A stretch of DNA of 64,000 nucleotides, taken from an uncultured Collinsella sp. GTDB lineage: Bacteria > Actinomycetota > Coriobacteriia > Coriobacteriales > Coriobacteriaceae. Every line of letters begins with the position of its first letter. Position 1 is the first letter of the stretch. Where the stretch lies: NCBI GenBank assembly GCA_900756765.1, contig CAAELE010000013.1, positions 1 through 64,000 on the forward strand, written 5' to 3'. The notes below the pieces were generated by a model. That model was not told the origin of the DNA, made no database searches, and worked only from the letters and a program-made list of their open reading frames with translations. Positions 1-9,103 of this stretch are shown here, in pieces. The position numbers were made by a program, and so were the translations under genes.

Positions 1-738
<738 letters not shown>

Positions 739-785
739 CGGCTAGGATTAATCTACGGCTGTGGAATAAATCGATTCCCTTTCCT

Positions 786-820
786 AAGGAGGGGCCTTAC
801 GAGGCCCCTCCTTTTGTGTT
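786..820 (+). terminator. Intrinsic terminator after the permease
   Basis: A perfect 11-bp stem (786-796 with 803-813, loop TTACGA) is followed by a T-rich tail. It ends the permease transcript. Confidence 0.85.
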
Positions 821-837
821 TTGGGGCATGGTTTTGG

Positions 838-1067
838 ACCCCGTGGTCAAAAAATGCTAAATATGAGTACTGTTGCAAAAGAGGTGTCATATTTTTCGGC
901 CTGCTCTGAGCGAAAATGGGCTCAAAATCGATTTATCTAACTCCCTTTAAAGGGCGTTTGACGGTTTTCACCCTCTTCGAATCGCTCAAGCTAGGCAATT
1001 TGCTCTCGATTTTGCTGCTACTAAATTTGTGACAGTACTCATATTTGCCACTTTTTGACCACGGGGT
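838..1067. repeat. MITE-like element with 42-bp terminal inverted repeats
   Basis: The arms 838-879 and 1026-1067 are near-perfect inverted copies, beginning ACCCCGTGGTCAAAAA and containing ATGAGTACTGT. They enclose about 146 bases without a convincing gene. The size, the long terminal inverted repeats and the lack of coding content fit a non-autonomous palindromic element. It fills most of the gap between the permease terminator and the HPr gene. No clear target-site duplication was seen. Confidence 0.65.
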
Positions 1068-1160
1068 ATCCGGAGGCGCCCTCAACAAGCATCTAACGCT
1101 ACAATAACTACCACATGGCTGGGTTTTGCCGGCCGAATGTACGACGTCGCGGGAGGGGAC

Positions 1161-1409
1161 ATGGTCGAGTTTACAAAGACGATTAAAGATCCGTTGGGAC
1201 TGCATGCCCGCCCGGTTGCGCTGCTCTATGACATCATTGCCAAGCATCGTAGCGACGTGTCGGTCAGCATCGGCGACCGCCATACCGACGGTCGCGACGT
1301 TATGGGCCTCATGGCTCTCTACGGCGAGTGCGGCGAGGACATCGTGTTCCGCGTTTCGGGCGTGGATGAGGCCTCCTGCGTCACGTCGATCAGAAACCTC
1401 TCGCTCTAA
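1161..1409 (+). CDS. ptsH: HPr-family phosphocarrier protein with Asp at position 46
   Basis: An 82-residue protein of normal HPr length. HPr carries phosphate from enzyme I to sugar-specific EIIA proteins of the PTS in the cytoplasm. The active-site motif GLHARPV places histidine exactly at residue 15. The second signature, RDVMGLM, aligns with KSIMGVM of Bacillus HPr, but residue 46, the serine phosphorylated by HPr kinase, is aspartate here. The protein can therefore probably relay PTS phosphate but cannot be serine-phosphorylated. The start is chosen at 1161 because GGGAGGGG lies directly upstream. No ptsI is adjacent; an EIIA-Glc is encoded at 45.7 kb. Confidence 0.85.
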   Translation: MVEFTKTIKDPLGLHARPVALLYDIIAKHRSDVSVSIGDRHTDGRDVMGLMALYGECGEDIVFRVSGVDEASCVTSIRNLSL

Positions 1410-1417
1410 TCTCAACA

Positions 1418-1450
1418 ATGCAACAAAGGGGACAGTCCCCTTTGTTGCAT
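1418..1450. repeat. Palindrome of the AAAGGGGACA hairpin family
   Basis: An almost perfect 33-bp palindrome (1418-1433 with 1435-1450) just after the HPr stop. The core AAAGGGGACAGTCCCCTTT belongs to a hairpin family seen again near 11240, 20892, 22458, 23421, 31834, 35898 and 60940. Confidence 0.75.
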
Positions 1451-1464
1451 AAATTGGTATGACA

Positions 1465-1507
1465 AGGCACCGCAAAGAGATGGTCTTTGCGGTGCCTCTT
1501 TTGTTTC
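1465..1507 (+). terminator. Terminator after HPr
   Basis: A 14-bp stem (1465-1478 with 1484-1497) is followed by CTTTTGTTT. It separates HPr from the iron operon. Confidence 0.85.
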
Positions 1508-1549
1508 GTATAGGAAACTTTTTCGAAATCTGAATGGGGACCCTTTCCA

Positions 1550-1603
1550 AAAAGTTAACCACGTGCTAGTTTACTAAAGCGAACATAGACGTGGTTAACT
1601 TTT
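1550..1603. promoter_or_regulatory. 15-bp inverted repeat in the feo promoter region
   Basis: AAAAGTTAACCACGT (1550-1564) recurs inverted at 1589-1603 with a 24-base spacer, ahead of the first feoA. The spacer contains TAGTTTACTAAA, similar to half of the operator proposed upstream of feoB. The 17 bases at 1544-1560 (TTTCCAAAAAGTTAACC) are repeated exactly at 36220-36236, upstream of the metal ATPase pair. This suggests a shared metal-responsive control site; the regulator is not in the window. Confidence 0.5.
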
Positions 1604-1645
1604 ATCGCGTCGATGTTGAGGACGAACTGACGTTAGGAGCCACTC

Positions 1646-1888
1646 ATGTCTTGCGGACCGCAGATGCCGGCCATGCCGCTTTCGATGGTAAAAGCGGGCG
1701 AAACCGTGCGCGTGTCTCGTGTAAAGGGCAATGAGGACATGAAGCACCACCTCAAGGACCTCGGCTTTGTCGAGGGCAGCGAAATTCACGTGGTGAGCTC
1801 GAGTGGCGCCAATATCATCGTCACGGTGCTGGGCGCACGCTTTGGTATCGATTCCAAGGTTGCCATGCACATCATGACCGTCAGTTAG
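1646..1888 (+). CDS. feoA: FeoA-domain protein (first of two)
   Basis: An 80-residue protein with the SH3-like FeoA fold: a VKAGETVRVSRVKG strand, the HHLKDLGFVEGSEIHVV turn and a closing MHIMTVS strand. FeoA proteins are cytoplasmic partners of the FeoB ferrous iron permease. The N-terminus carries a short extension with one Cys (MSCGPQMPAMPLS). The start at 1646 is supported by TTAGGAG a few bases upstream. It is followed after 37 bases by a second FeoA and then by feoB, so all three are probably cotranscribed. Duplicate feoA genes are common in anaerobes. Confidence 0.9.
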   Translation: MSCGPQMPAMPLSMVKAGETVRVSRVKGNEDMKHHLKDLGFVEGSEIHVVSSSGANIIVTVLGARFGIDSKVAMHIMTVS

Positions 1889-1925
1889 TCCGCAGCATTT
1901 AAAAAACCGAAAGGGGGACAAGTAA

Positions 1926-2147
1926 ATGAAGACGTTGGGTGACGTTAAGGTGGGCGAGAGCTCCACCATCGTCAAGCTTCACGGTGAGGGTGCGCTTCGC
2001 CGCCACCTTATGGACCTGGGGCTCATCAAGGGCACTTCGTTCAAGGTCGTAAAGGTTGCACCGCTCGGAGATCCGGTCGAGATCAACGTGCGTGGCTACG
2101 AGCTCTCCATCCGCAAGGAGGAGGCTGCCGTCGTCGAGGTCCAGTAA
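1926..2147 (+). CDS. feoA: FeoA-domain protein (second)
   Basis: A 73-residue FeoA protein with the typical RRHLMDLGLIKGTSFKVV segment and the hydrophobic strand GDPVEINVRGYELSIRKEEA. It is closer to canonical FeoA than its upstream neighbour and has no N-terminal extension. It presumably binds or regulates FeoB at the membrane. AAAGGGGGAC upstream is the ribosome site. The 123-base gap to feoB holds a palindromic site, so feoB may also have its own control point. Confidence 0.93.
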   Translation: MKTLGDVKVGESSTIVKLHGEGALRRHLMDLGLIKGTSFKVVKVAPLGDPVEINVRGYELSIRKEEAAVVEVQ

Positions 2148-2175
2148 GGGCCGGCGGCACATATTTCTGCAGATA

Positions 2176-2195
2176 AAGTTAGGTTTTTCTAACTT
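2176..2195. promoter_or_regulatory. Palindromic operator candidate upstream of feoB (DtxR/IdeR-like)
   Basis: AAGTTAG-GTTTTT-CTAACTT is a perfect 7-bp inverted repeat around a 6-base centre. Its TTAG...CTAA core resembles DtxR/MntR-family sites. On the minus strand of 36251-36270 a sequence matches it at 15 of 20 positions, upstream of a metal ATPase pair. Confidence 0.55.
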
Positions 2196-2270
2196 AATGC
2201 AGCATCTTTGAAGCACATTATCCAGCCTGCGCGGAGAAAGCAGCGCGGGCACACAAGGAAGAAGGATTGA

Positions 2271-4601
2271 ATGGCGGATTCTCAGATCCATGTCGCGCTG
2301 GCGGGTAACCCCAACTGCGGCAAGACCACGCTTTTCAACCTGATCACCGGCGCCAACGGCTACGTTGGCAACTGGCCCGGCGTCACGGTTGAGAAAAAGG
2401 AAGCCAAGCTCCTGAGTGACAAGAACGTCACGATTACGGACCTCCCCGGCATCTACTCGCTTTCCCCCTACAGCCCCGAGGAGCAGTGCTCGCGCGATTA
2501 CCTCATGAGCGGCGAGCCCGATGTCGTCGTCCAGGTGGTCGATGCCACCAACCTCGAGCGCAACCTGTACCTGGCGCTTCAGGTTATCGAGACCGGCCTG
2601 CCCGTGGTCGTCGCCCTCAACATGGCCGACTTGGTCGAGAAGAACGGCGACAAGATCGACACCGACAAGCTGTCCAAGAAGCTCGGCTGCCCGGTCATGA
2701 TGATCTCGGCCCTTAAGAACAAGGGCATCAAGGAGCTTTTCGAGCAGGTTAAGAAGTCCGCTGCTTCCAAGGGCCAGGTGCCGGAGCACAAGTTCGATTC
2801 CTCTATCGAGGACGTTCTGGACCACATCGAGAACAACCTGCCGGCGAGCGTTCCCGCCAACAAGCGTCGCTACTACGCTGTCAAGCTGTTTGAGCGCGAC
2901 GCGGACGCCTGCAAGCTCATCAACCTCACCAAGGAGAAGGCCGCTCGCGTTGAGCAGCTGGTCGCCCAGTGCGAGCAGGATTGCGACGACGACGCCGAGT
3001 CCATCATCACCGGCGAGCGCTATGGCGTGATTGCCCACATTATCGACGAGTGCATGACCAAGGCTCCTGCCAAGATGAGCACCTCCGAGAAGATCGACCG
3101 CGTGGTTACCAACCGTATCCTGGGCCTGCCGATCTTTGTGGTCATCATGTTTTGCGTGTACTACATCGCCGTTTCTACCCTGGGCGGCACGGTGACCGAC
3201 TTCACCAACGACCAGCTCTTCGGCACCGACGGTTGGTACGTGCTCGGTCAGGGTCGCGATGCGTATGATGCGGCTGTCGAGGCTGTGGGTGAGGACGCTG
3301 CCGATTCGATTGACCCGGCGGAGTACGGCCCCTATGTCCCGGGTATCACCACCATGGTGCACGACGCCCTTGTGGCGGGCGGCACCGAGGACGGCGGCCT
3401 GGTCGATTCGCTGGTCTGCGACGGCATCGTCGGCGGCCTGGGCGCCATCTTCGGCTTCGTCCCGCAGATGTTCCTGCTCTTTGTGATGCTGTCCTTCCTG
3501 GAGGACTGCGGCTACATGGCCCGCGTCGCCTTTATCATGGACCGCGTGTTCCGCCGCTTTGGCCTGTCCGGTAAGTCCTTTATCCCCATGCTCGTGTCCT
3601 CGGGCTGCGGCGTCCCCGGCGTCATGGCCACCAAGACCATCGAGAACGAGAAGGACCGCCGCATGACGGTCATGACCACCACGTTTATTCCCTGCGGTGC
3701 CAAGCTGCCGATCATCGCCCTGCTCATGGGTTCCATCATCGGCGATTCTTCGACCACCGCCGCGTGGATCAGCCCGCTCTTCTACTTCCTGGGCGTCTTT
3801 GCCGTCATTGCTTCGGGCCTCATGCTCAAGAAGACCAAGCTCTTCGCCGGTCGCCCGACGCCGTTTGTTATGGAGCTTCCTGCCTACCACTTCCCGGCGA
3901 TCCGTTCTTGGGCGCTGCACGTGTGGGAGCGCTGCTGGGCCTTTATCAAGAAGGCCGGTACGGTCATCTTCGCGTCCACCGTCGTCGTTTGGTTCCTCTC
4001 CAACTTTGGCAGCTACAACGGTTCCTTTGGCTTCCTGCCTGCGATGGACGGCATCCCCGAGGAGTTCATGGATTACTCCGTGCTCGCCATGCTCGGCAAC
4101 CTGGTCGCTTGGATCTTCGCCCCGCTCGGCTTTAGCACCTGGCAGGCCACTGCGCTGACCGTCTCCGGCCTCGTGGCTAAGGAGAATGTCGTCGCTACCG
4201 CCGGCTCGCTGCTCTCCGTCGCCGATGCTGGCGAGACCGACCCGAGCCTGTGGACCGCGTTTGCGGGCATGTTCCCCACCATGGGTGCTTGCGTGGCCTT
4301 TGGTGCCTTCAACCTGCTGTGCGCTCCGTGCTTCGCAGCCATGGGCACCATCCGCAACCAGATGGATTCCGGCAAGTGGACCGCTATCGCCATCGGCTAC
4401 GAGTGCGCCTTTGCTTGGGTCATCGGCCTGTTCATCAACCAGTTCTACAACCTGTTTGTGTTGGGCCAGTTTGGTATTTGGACGATTGTAGCCATCGTGC
4501 TGCTGGTTGCGATGCTCTTCCAGATCTTCCGTCCCATGCCCAAGCATGCATGGACCGACGAGGACGAGACCAACACTGCTTCCGCCGCAGTTTCCGCTTA
4601 A
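2271..4601 (+). CDS. feoB: Ferrous iron transporter FeoB
   Basis: A 776-residue membrane GTPase that takes up Fe(II). The N-terminal G domain shows G1 GNPNCGKT (residues 12-19), the G3 motif DLPG and the G4 motif NMAD, followed by the helical GDI-like region. The membrane half has the two FeoB gate repeats with the Cys motifs SSGCGVPGVMATKTI and PCGAKLP. Length is normal. A stretch of about 70 residues between the first and second membrane segments (around 310-380) is acidic and probably extracytoplasmic. It follows two feoA genes and precedes a Cys-rich FeoB partner. ATTGAATGG places the start, with GAAGAAGG upstream. Confidence 0.97.
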   Translation: MADSQIHVALAGNPNCGKTTLFNLITGANGYVGNWPGVTVEKKEAKLLSDKNVTITDLPGIYSLSPYSPEEQCSRDYLMSGEPDVVVQVVDATNLERNLYLALQVIETGLPVVVALNMADLVEKNGDKIDTDKLSKKLGCPVMMISALKNKGIKELFEQVKKSAASKGQVPEHKFDSSIEDVLDHIENNLPASVPANKRRYYAVKLFERDADACKLINLTKEKAARVEQLVAQCEQDCDDDAESIITGERYGVIAHIIDECMTKAPAKMSTSEKIDRVVTNRILGLPIFVVIMFCVYYIAVSTLGGTVTDFTNDQLFGTDGWYVLGQGRDAYDAAVEAVGEDAADSIDPAEYGPYVPGITTMVHDALVAGGTEDGGLVDSLVCDGIVGGLGAIFGFVPQMFLLFVMLSFLEDCGYMARVAFIMDRVFRRFGLSGKSFIPMLVSSGCGVPGVMATKTIENEKDRRMTVMTTTFIPCGAKLPIIALLMGSIIGDSSTTAAWISPLFYFLGVFAVIASGLMLKKTKLFAGRPTPFVMELPAYHFPAIRSWALHVWERCWAFIKKAGTVIFASTVVVWFLSNFGSYNGSFGFLPAMDGIPEEFMDYSVLAMLGNLVAWIFAPLGFSTWQATALTVSGLVAKENVVATAGSLLSVADAGETDPSLWTAFAGMFPTMGACVAFGAFNLLCAPCFAAMGTIRNQMDSGKWTAIAIGYECAFAWVIGLFINQFYNLFVLGQFGIWTIVAIVLLVAMLFQIFRPMPKHAWTDEDETNTASAAVSA

Positions 4602-4630
4602 GTCCGAATAAGGATTAGCCCCTTTCCACG

Positions 4631-4664
4631 AGCCCGGGTGTCCCAGCGACACTCGGGCTTTTTG
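4631..4664 (+). terminator. Terminator after feoB
   Basis: A 12-bp stem (4631-4642 with 4648-4659, one G-T pair) is followed by a T run. The gap to the next gene also holds a short palindrome ACCTGTCCCTTTTTGGCAGGT split as 4710-4719/4721-4730, which resembles the hairpin after moaC-mobB at 20832. Confidence 0.8.
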
Positions 4665-4776
4665 GTGAGGGAGATGTGGCGTTTCCGCAGATAAAACCGA
4701 CCAAAATATACCTGTCCCTTTTTGGCAGGTGGAGAATGGGGTAAAGTAAGTGGTGGTTAACTAGAGGAGGCTTGCT

Positions 4777-4977
4777 ATGGCACCTATCGATATTGTTGTA
4801 CTGGCTGTTATCGGTATTGCGTTTGTCGCCGTGTGCGTGCGCATTTATCGCAAGGGCACCTGCGCCGACTGCGCTCAAGGTGGCGTTTGCACGGGACATT
4901 GCTCCAACAAAAAGACCTGCGCCGCACTTAAGGGCGTAGACAAAATCACCGAAGACTTGGGCCGCGGTATTCATTAG
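4777..4977 (+). CDS. FeoB-associated Cys-rich membrane protein
   Basis: A 66-residue protein with one N-terminal membrane helix (residues 4-25) and a short cytoplasmic tail holding five cysteines in the pattern CADC...CTGHC...TC. This is the layout of the FeoB-associated Cys-rich family, found next to feoB in many anaerobes and thought to help iron delivery or FeoB assembly. A strong ribosome site, AGAGGAGG, precedes the start. GGTGGTTAACT upstream recalls the inverted repeat ahead of feoA, so it may share iron control even though a terminator separates it from feoB. Confidence 0.88.
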   Translation: MAPIDIVVLAVIGIAFVAVCVRIYRKGTCADCAQGGVCTGHCSNKKTCAALKGVDKITEDLGRGIH

Positions 4978-5011
4978 CCGACTGGCGTTTGAGCGTATAT
5001 GACTGCGGATA

Positions 5012-5050
5012 CGGCAGTTGCTGATACGATAGGGTCGTTAGCAACTGCCG
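5012..5050. promoter_or_regulatory. 11-bp inverted repeat upstream of the oxidoreductase
   Basis: CGGCAGTTGCT (5012-5022) recurs exactly inverted at 5040-5050. The 17-base spacer contains GATACGAT, a plausible -10 element. A repressor or activator binding here could control the gene starting at 5080. Confidence 0.5.
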
Positions 5051-5079
5051 CCGAGCGGCTCAAACGAAAGGAACCCTGT

Positions 5080-7029
5080 ATGGAGTCCTCCGCCTATCCG
5101 ATGCTCTTTAGTCCGATCAAGGTCGGTACGACCGAGGTCAAGAACCGCGTCTTTATGCCGCCGGTGTCCACCAACCTGGCCGATCATGGCCATGTGACCG
5201 ACGACTTGGTCGATCATTACCGTGCCCGCGCCAAGGGAGGTGTGGGCCTGATCATCACCGAGGTCGTGACGGTCGAGCCCACCTATACCTATCTGCCGGG
5301 TGACATGTGCTGCTACGACGACACGTTTATCCCTGGCTGGGAAAAGCTCGCCGCAGCCGTCCACGAGTATGGCTGCAAGATCATGCCGCAGCTCTTCCAT
5401 CCCGCCTACATGGCCTTTAACATTCCGGGCACGCCGCGCCTCATCGCCCCGTCCTTTGTGGGCCCGTCCTATGCCCGTGAGGCGCCGCGCCCCATCACGG
5501 TCGATGAGATCCACGAGCTCACGCATCAGTTCGGTGACGCTGCCGTTCGTATGCAGAAAGCCGGCGTCGATGGCGTCGAGGTTCATGCGGCGCACGCCCA
5601 TGGCATGCTCGGCGGCTTTTTGACCCCGCTCTATAACAAGCGTACCGACGAGTACGGTGGCTCGCTCGACGCCCGCATGCGCTTCTTGCTCGAGGTCATC
5701 GCCGAGATTCGCGAGCGCTGCGGCAAGGACTTCATCATCGACGTCCGTATCTCGGGCGACGAGTACACCGATGGCGGCCTGACCCTCAACGACATGATCT
5801 ACGTCTCGCGTCGCCTGGAGAAGGCCGGCGTCGACATGATTCACGTGTCGGGCGGCACTACCATCAAGCGCGGCTCCGCCATTCCCGCCGCCGGTACGCA
5901 GCAGGCCTCGCACGCCGCCTGCTCGCGCGAGATCAAAAAGCATGTGAATATTCCCGTTGCCACGGTCGGCCGCATCAACGAGGCATGGATTGCCGAGGAG
6001 CTGATCGAGGACGGTGCTGCCGACATCTGCATGATGGGCCGTGCCAATCTGTGCGATGCCGAGTTCTGCAACAAAGCGGCTGCCGGCAACGCCGACGAGA
6101 TCCGTCCCTGCATCGGCTGCCTGCGCTGCCTGAACGGCATTATGTTCGGCAAGCGCATCTCCTGCACCGTCAACCCGGACGTGGAGCGCGACGAGGCCGG
6201 CTACGAGCCTGCCGCAGAGGCCAAGAACGTTCTGGTCGTGGGTGCTGGTCCTGCGGGTATGGAGGCAGCCTACATTGCCGCCAAGCGTGGCCACAACGTA
6301 GTGCTCGTGGATAAGCAGGACGAGCCGGGCGGCGAGATGCGCATCGCGGCCGTTCCGCCGGCAAAGCAGGAACTCACCCGTGTGATCAAGTATCAGTACC
6401 GTCGCCTGGCCGAGGCCGGCGTCACATGCGTCTTTGGCACCGAGCTCTCGGCCGAGGACATTCAGCGTGACTACGCGGGCTACGAGGTCGTCCTGGCCTA
6501 TGGCGCCGAACCCATCGCCCCGGCCTTTATGCAGGGCTTTAAGCAGGTCATGACGGCTGATGACCTGCTGGGCGGCAAGGCTTTCCCGGGCAAGAAGATT
6601 GTCATCGTGGGCGGCGGCACCGTCGGCTGCGAGACGGCCGATTACCTGGCCCCGTTGGTCAACGATCTGTCGCCGGCAAACCGCGACGTCACCGTTATCG
6701 AGATGACCAAGACGCTCGCCGCCAACGAGGGTGGTGCCGGTCGCGCGGTCCTCATCACGCGCATGCTCTCCAAGGGCGTTCACGTGCTGACCGAGGCCAA
6801 GGTGACCGAGATTACCGAGGACACCATCAGCTACGAGAAGGACGGCGAGATCCGCACCATCGCCGGTGCCGATACGCTGGTGCTTGCCATGGGCTATCGT
6901 CCCAATACCAAGCTGGCCGATGACCTGGCTGCAGCCGGTGTTGCCACCCACGTGCTGGGCGATGCCAACAAGTGCGGCAACATCCGCGATGCCATCGGCG
7001 ATGGCTACAAGGTTGCCTGCGAGCTCTAG
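5080..7029 (+). CDS. NADH:flavin oxidoreductase, old yellow enzyme type (FMN / 4Fe-4S / FAD)
   Basis: A 649-residue, three-part reductase of the 2,4-dienoyl-CoA reductase / enoate reductase / BaiCD group. Residues 1-335 form the FMN TIM barrel (VFMPPVSTN, HAAHAHGMLGGFLTP). The cysteines C344, C347, C350 and C362 (CIGCLRC...C) would bind a 4Fe-4S cluster. Then come an FAD site (VVGAGPAGMEAAYIA) and an NAD site (VIVGGGTVGCETADYL). Such enzymes reduce activated C=C bonds of fatty acyl, bile acid, steroid or aromatic substrates; the substrate here is unknown. The first Cys spacing is C-x2-C-x2-C rather than the x3 of FadH. The start at 5080 is preferred over 4999 because GAAAGGA lies just upstream. 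Confidence 0.9.
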   Translation: MESSAYPMLFSPIKVGTTEVKNRVFMPPVSTNLADHGHVTDDLVDHYRARAKGGVGLIITEVVTVEPTYTYLPGDMCCYDDTFIPGWEKLAAAVHEYGCKIMPQLFHPAYMAFNIPGTPRLIAPSFVGPSYAREAPRPITVDEIHELTHQFGDAAVRMQKAGVDGVEVHAAHAHGMLGGFLTPLYNKRTDEYGGSLDARMRFLLEVIAEIRERCGKDFIIDVRISGDEYTDGGLTLNDMIYVSRRLEKAGVDMIHVSGGTTIKRGSAIPAAGTQQASHAACSREIKKHVNIPVATVGRINEAWIAEELIEDGAADICMMGRANLCDAEFCNKAAAGNADEIRPCIGCLRCLNGIMFGKRISCTVNPDVERDEAGYEPAAEAKNVLVVGAGPAGMEAAYIAAKRGHNVVLVDKQDEPGGEMRIAAVPPAKQELTRVIKYQYRRLAEAGVTCVFGTELSAEDIQRDYAGYEVVLAYGAEPIAPAFMQGFKQVMTADDLLGGKAFPGKKIVIVGGGTVGCETADYLAPLVNDLSPANRDVTVIEMTKTLAANEGGAGRAVLITRMLSKGVHVLTEAKVTEITEDTISYEKDGEIRTIAGADTLVLAMGYRPNTKLADDLAAAGVATHVLGDANKCGNIRDAIGDGYKVACEL

Positions 7030-7058
7030 TCAACCCCTTTGCACCAATCGATTGCAAA

Positions 7059-7095
7059 AAGCGGCGGCGTCCCGGATTTCGGGATGCCGCCGCTT
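7059..7095 (+). terminator. Hairpin after the oxidoreductase
   Basis: A perfect 16-bp stem (7059-7074 with 7080-7095, loop GATTT). The T tract is weak, but the stem is strong and lies at the gene end. Confidence 0.7.
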
Positions 7096-7211
7096 GCTCT
7101 TGTGATCCTGGCGATGCGAGCGCGCCCTATTTCACCGCAACTGAGGAGATAGGGGATGCGATAGTATTACGGGTGATATTCGACAAACCGTGGGCTTCAT
7201 CCGAGGGCTTT

Positions 7212-7904
7212 ATGGAACAACACCAGCATTATCAGAGCCTGCAAGATCAGGCATACAACGCATTGCGCTCCAAGATCATCTATGCCGAGCTCAGGCCCGG
7301 CACGCGCCTTTCGGCGATTGGTCTGGAAAAGGAGACGGGAATCGGGCGCACGCCCATTCGCGAGTCCTTTGTGCGCCTGCGTGAGCAGGAGCTGGTGGAA
7401 ACGCGTCCCAAAAGCGGCACCTATGTCTCAAAAATCAGCATGGAGCGCGCTGAGAACGCTTGTTTCTTGCGCGAGAAACTCGAGAGAAGCGTGCTTATTA
7501 AATGCTGCTCTGCCGCCACGCCCGAGCAAAAGCATCGGCTTGAGCAGATTCTTGCCGAGTCCGAGTCGCTCGACCATAGCGAAACGCGTCGCTTTTTTGA
7601 CCTGGACAACCTGTTCCATGAGACGTGTTTTGAGATTGCTGGCCGTCACATGCTGTGGGATTGGATGAAGAGCGTCAACACGCATTTTGAGCGATACAAC
7701 TGGTTGCGTATGGTGTCGCAGGATTTGGATTGGGAGCCGATTCGCCGGCAGCATCGCCGGATTCTCGAGGCCATTAAGAGGGGCGATACCGACGCGGCGA
7801 GCTATCTGGCAGAGACGCACTTGCACCTGATGCCCGAAGAGCAAGGTCCGGTTATCGCCTTGCATCCCGACTATTTTGAGCTGTCTAAAGACTCGGCTAT
7901 CTAG
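7212..7904 (+). CDS. GntR-family transcriptional regulator (FadR/FCD type)
   Basis: A 230-residue one-component regulator. Residues 10-75 form the GntR winged helix (ALRSKIIYAELRPGTRLS, TGIGRTPIRESFVRL). The rest is an all-helical FCD domain with the metal/ligand histidines expected of the family (FHETCFEIAG, RRQHRRILEAI, AETHLHL). FCD regulators answer small organic acids. It follows the oxidoreductase in the same direction and may regulate it, but a terminator separates the two. The start at 7212 gives a normal family length; the frame extends upstream only through a region that is not protein-like. Confidence 0.88.
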   Translation: MEQHQHYQSLQDQAYNALRSKIIYAELRPGTRLSAIGLEKETGIGRTPIRESFVRLREQELVETRPKSGTYVSKISMERAENACFLREKLERSVLIKCCSAATPEQKHRLEQILAESESLDHSETRRFFDLDNLFHETCFEIAGRHMLWDWMKSVNTHFERYNWLRMVSQDLDWEPIRRQHRRILEAIKRGDTDAASYLAETHLHLMPEEQGPVIALHPDYFELSKDSAI

Positions 7905-8027
7905 CCCATTATCGCATCTGCTCGAGACGCAAAAACGATGCTGCTCACCTACAGCGTTTTGCAACCGAGATTATTAAAAATGCCTAAAATGGCTCAGACT
8001 GCCGACAATGGGGAAACGGGGTGCGCT

Positions 8028-9050
8028 ATGGCGCAGATGAGAATCAAGGACATTGCCGCCGAGGCGGGCGTGAGTCCGGCCACGGTCTCGCGCTATCTCA
8101 ACAACCGCCCCGGGCAAATGACCGAGGAAACCCGTGCTCGCATTGCCGAGGTCATCGAGCGCACCGGCTATCGCCCGCGTGCCGCCGCGCGCAATCTGCG
8201 CAGCTCGCGTACCAACCTCATCGGCGTGATCCTGGCCGACATCGCCAACCCGTTCTCCAGCGCCATGCTCGAAGGACTTTCCGTCAGCGCCGCCGCGCGC
8301 GGCTGCTCGCTCATGACGGCCATTAGCGGCAACGATCCCGCAAAGGAAGCAGAGTCGCTCACCAGACTTATCGATGCCGGTGTGGACGGCCTGGTCGTCA
8401 ACACCTGCGGTGGTAACGACGAGGCCATTGCCGCTGCCGCGGGGCGCCTACCCGTTGCACTGCTCGACCGCGACGTTGCCGACGGTGGCATCGATCTGGT
8501 GACCTCCAACAACCACGAGCTGGTTGCCGGTCTGGTAGACGCCTTGGCTGCTGCGGGCAGCGAGCGCCTGTGCCTGCTCACCGAGGCAAGCGATGACAGT
8601 TCCGTGCGTCGCGAGCGCGCCGAGGCGTTTGCCGACGAGCTCTCGCGCCGCGGCCTTGCGGGCGAGGTCGTCACTCTGGCCGACGGTGGCGCCACGGGCG
8701 TCGGTCGCTTGGACGAGACCATCCGTGGCTATGCAGGCAAAAAGCTCGGCCTTATCGCTGTCAACGGCCTGGTCTTCCTGCGTCTGACCGAGGCGCTGGC
8801 GCAGCTTGGTCCCTCGCTGCCGGCGGGGTTCAAGATCGCGACGTTTGACGACTACCCCTGGAACCATGTGCTCTTTGGCGGCGTGACCACGGCCGCGCAG
8901 GACACCCTCACCATTGCCGAGCGTGTGTTCGAGCGCCTGTCCGAGCGCATCAATGTTGCCACCACCACGGTGGGCGAGGCCGCAAAGCTCGCCCCCAAGC
9001 GTATCGAGATCCCCGGCCATATCGAGCATCGCGCATCGACCTCGCGCTAG
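8028..9050 (+). CDS. LacI-family transcriptional regulator
   Basis: A 340-residue regulator with the classic N-terminal LacI helix-turn-helix (MRIKDIAAEAGVSPATVSRYLN), a hinge helix (YRPRAAARNLRS) and a periplasmic-binding-protein-like ligand domain starting at NLIGVILADIANPFSS. The family binds operator palindromes and releases or binds them upon sugar or nucleoside binding. No transport or sugar operon is adjacent, so the target is unknown. The start at 8028 directly precedes the HTH; a longer frame begins at 7938 but adds a poorly conserved leader. Confidence 0.9.
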   Translation: MAQMRIKDIAAEAGVSPATVSRYLNNRPGQMTEETRARIAEVIERTGYRPRAAARNLRSSRTNLIGVILADIANPFSSAMLEGLSVSAAARGCSLMTAISGNDPAKEAESLTRLIDAGVDGLVVNTCGGNDEAIAAAAGRLPVALLDRDVADGGIDLVTSNNHELVAGLVDALAAAGSERLCLLTEASDDSSVRRERAEAFADELSRRGLAGEVVTLADGGATGVGRLDETIRGYAGKKLGLIAVNGLVFLRLTEALAQLGPSLPAGFKIATFDDYPWNHVLFGGVTTAAQDTLTIAERVFERLSERINVATTTVGEAAKLAPKRIEIPGHIEHRASTSR

Positions 9051-9103
9051 CCGCTCATTCGCAACTGCCTGTTCGCGCACGTTTTTTGAGCGCTTGATAC
9101 GCT

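Noticed and set aside
1899..4652. 917-residue open frame on the minus strand
   Set aside because: It lies opposite feoA and feoB, has no family signature and has the repetitive Gly/His/Asp make-up of antisense frames in GC-rich genes.
6972..7211. N-terminal extension of the GntR regulator
   Set aside because: The extra 80 codons cross the terminator of the preceding gene and have no GntR homology.
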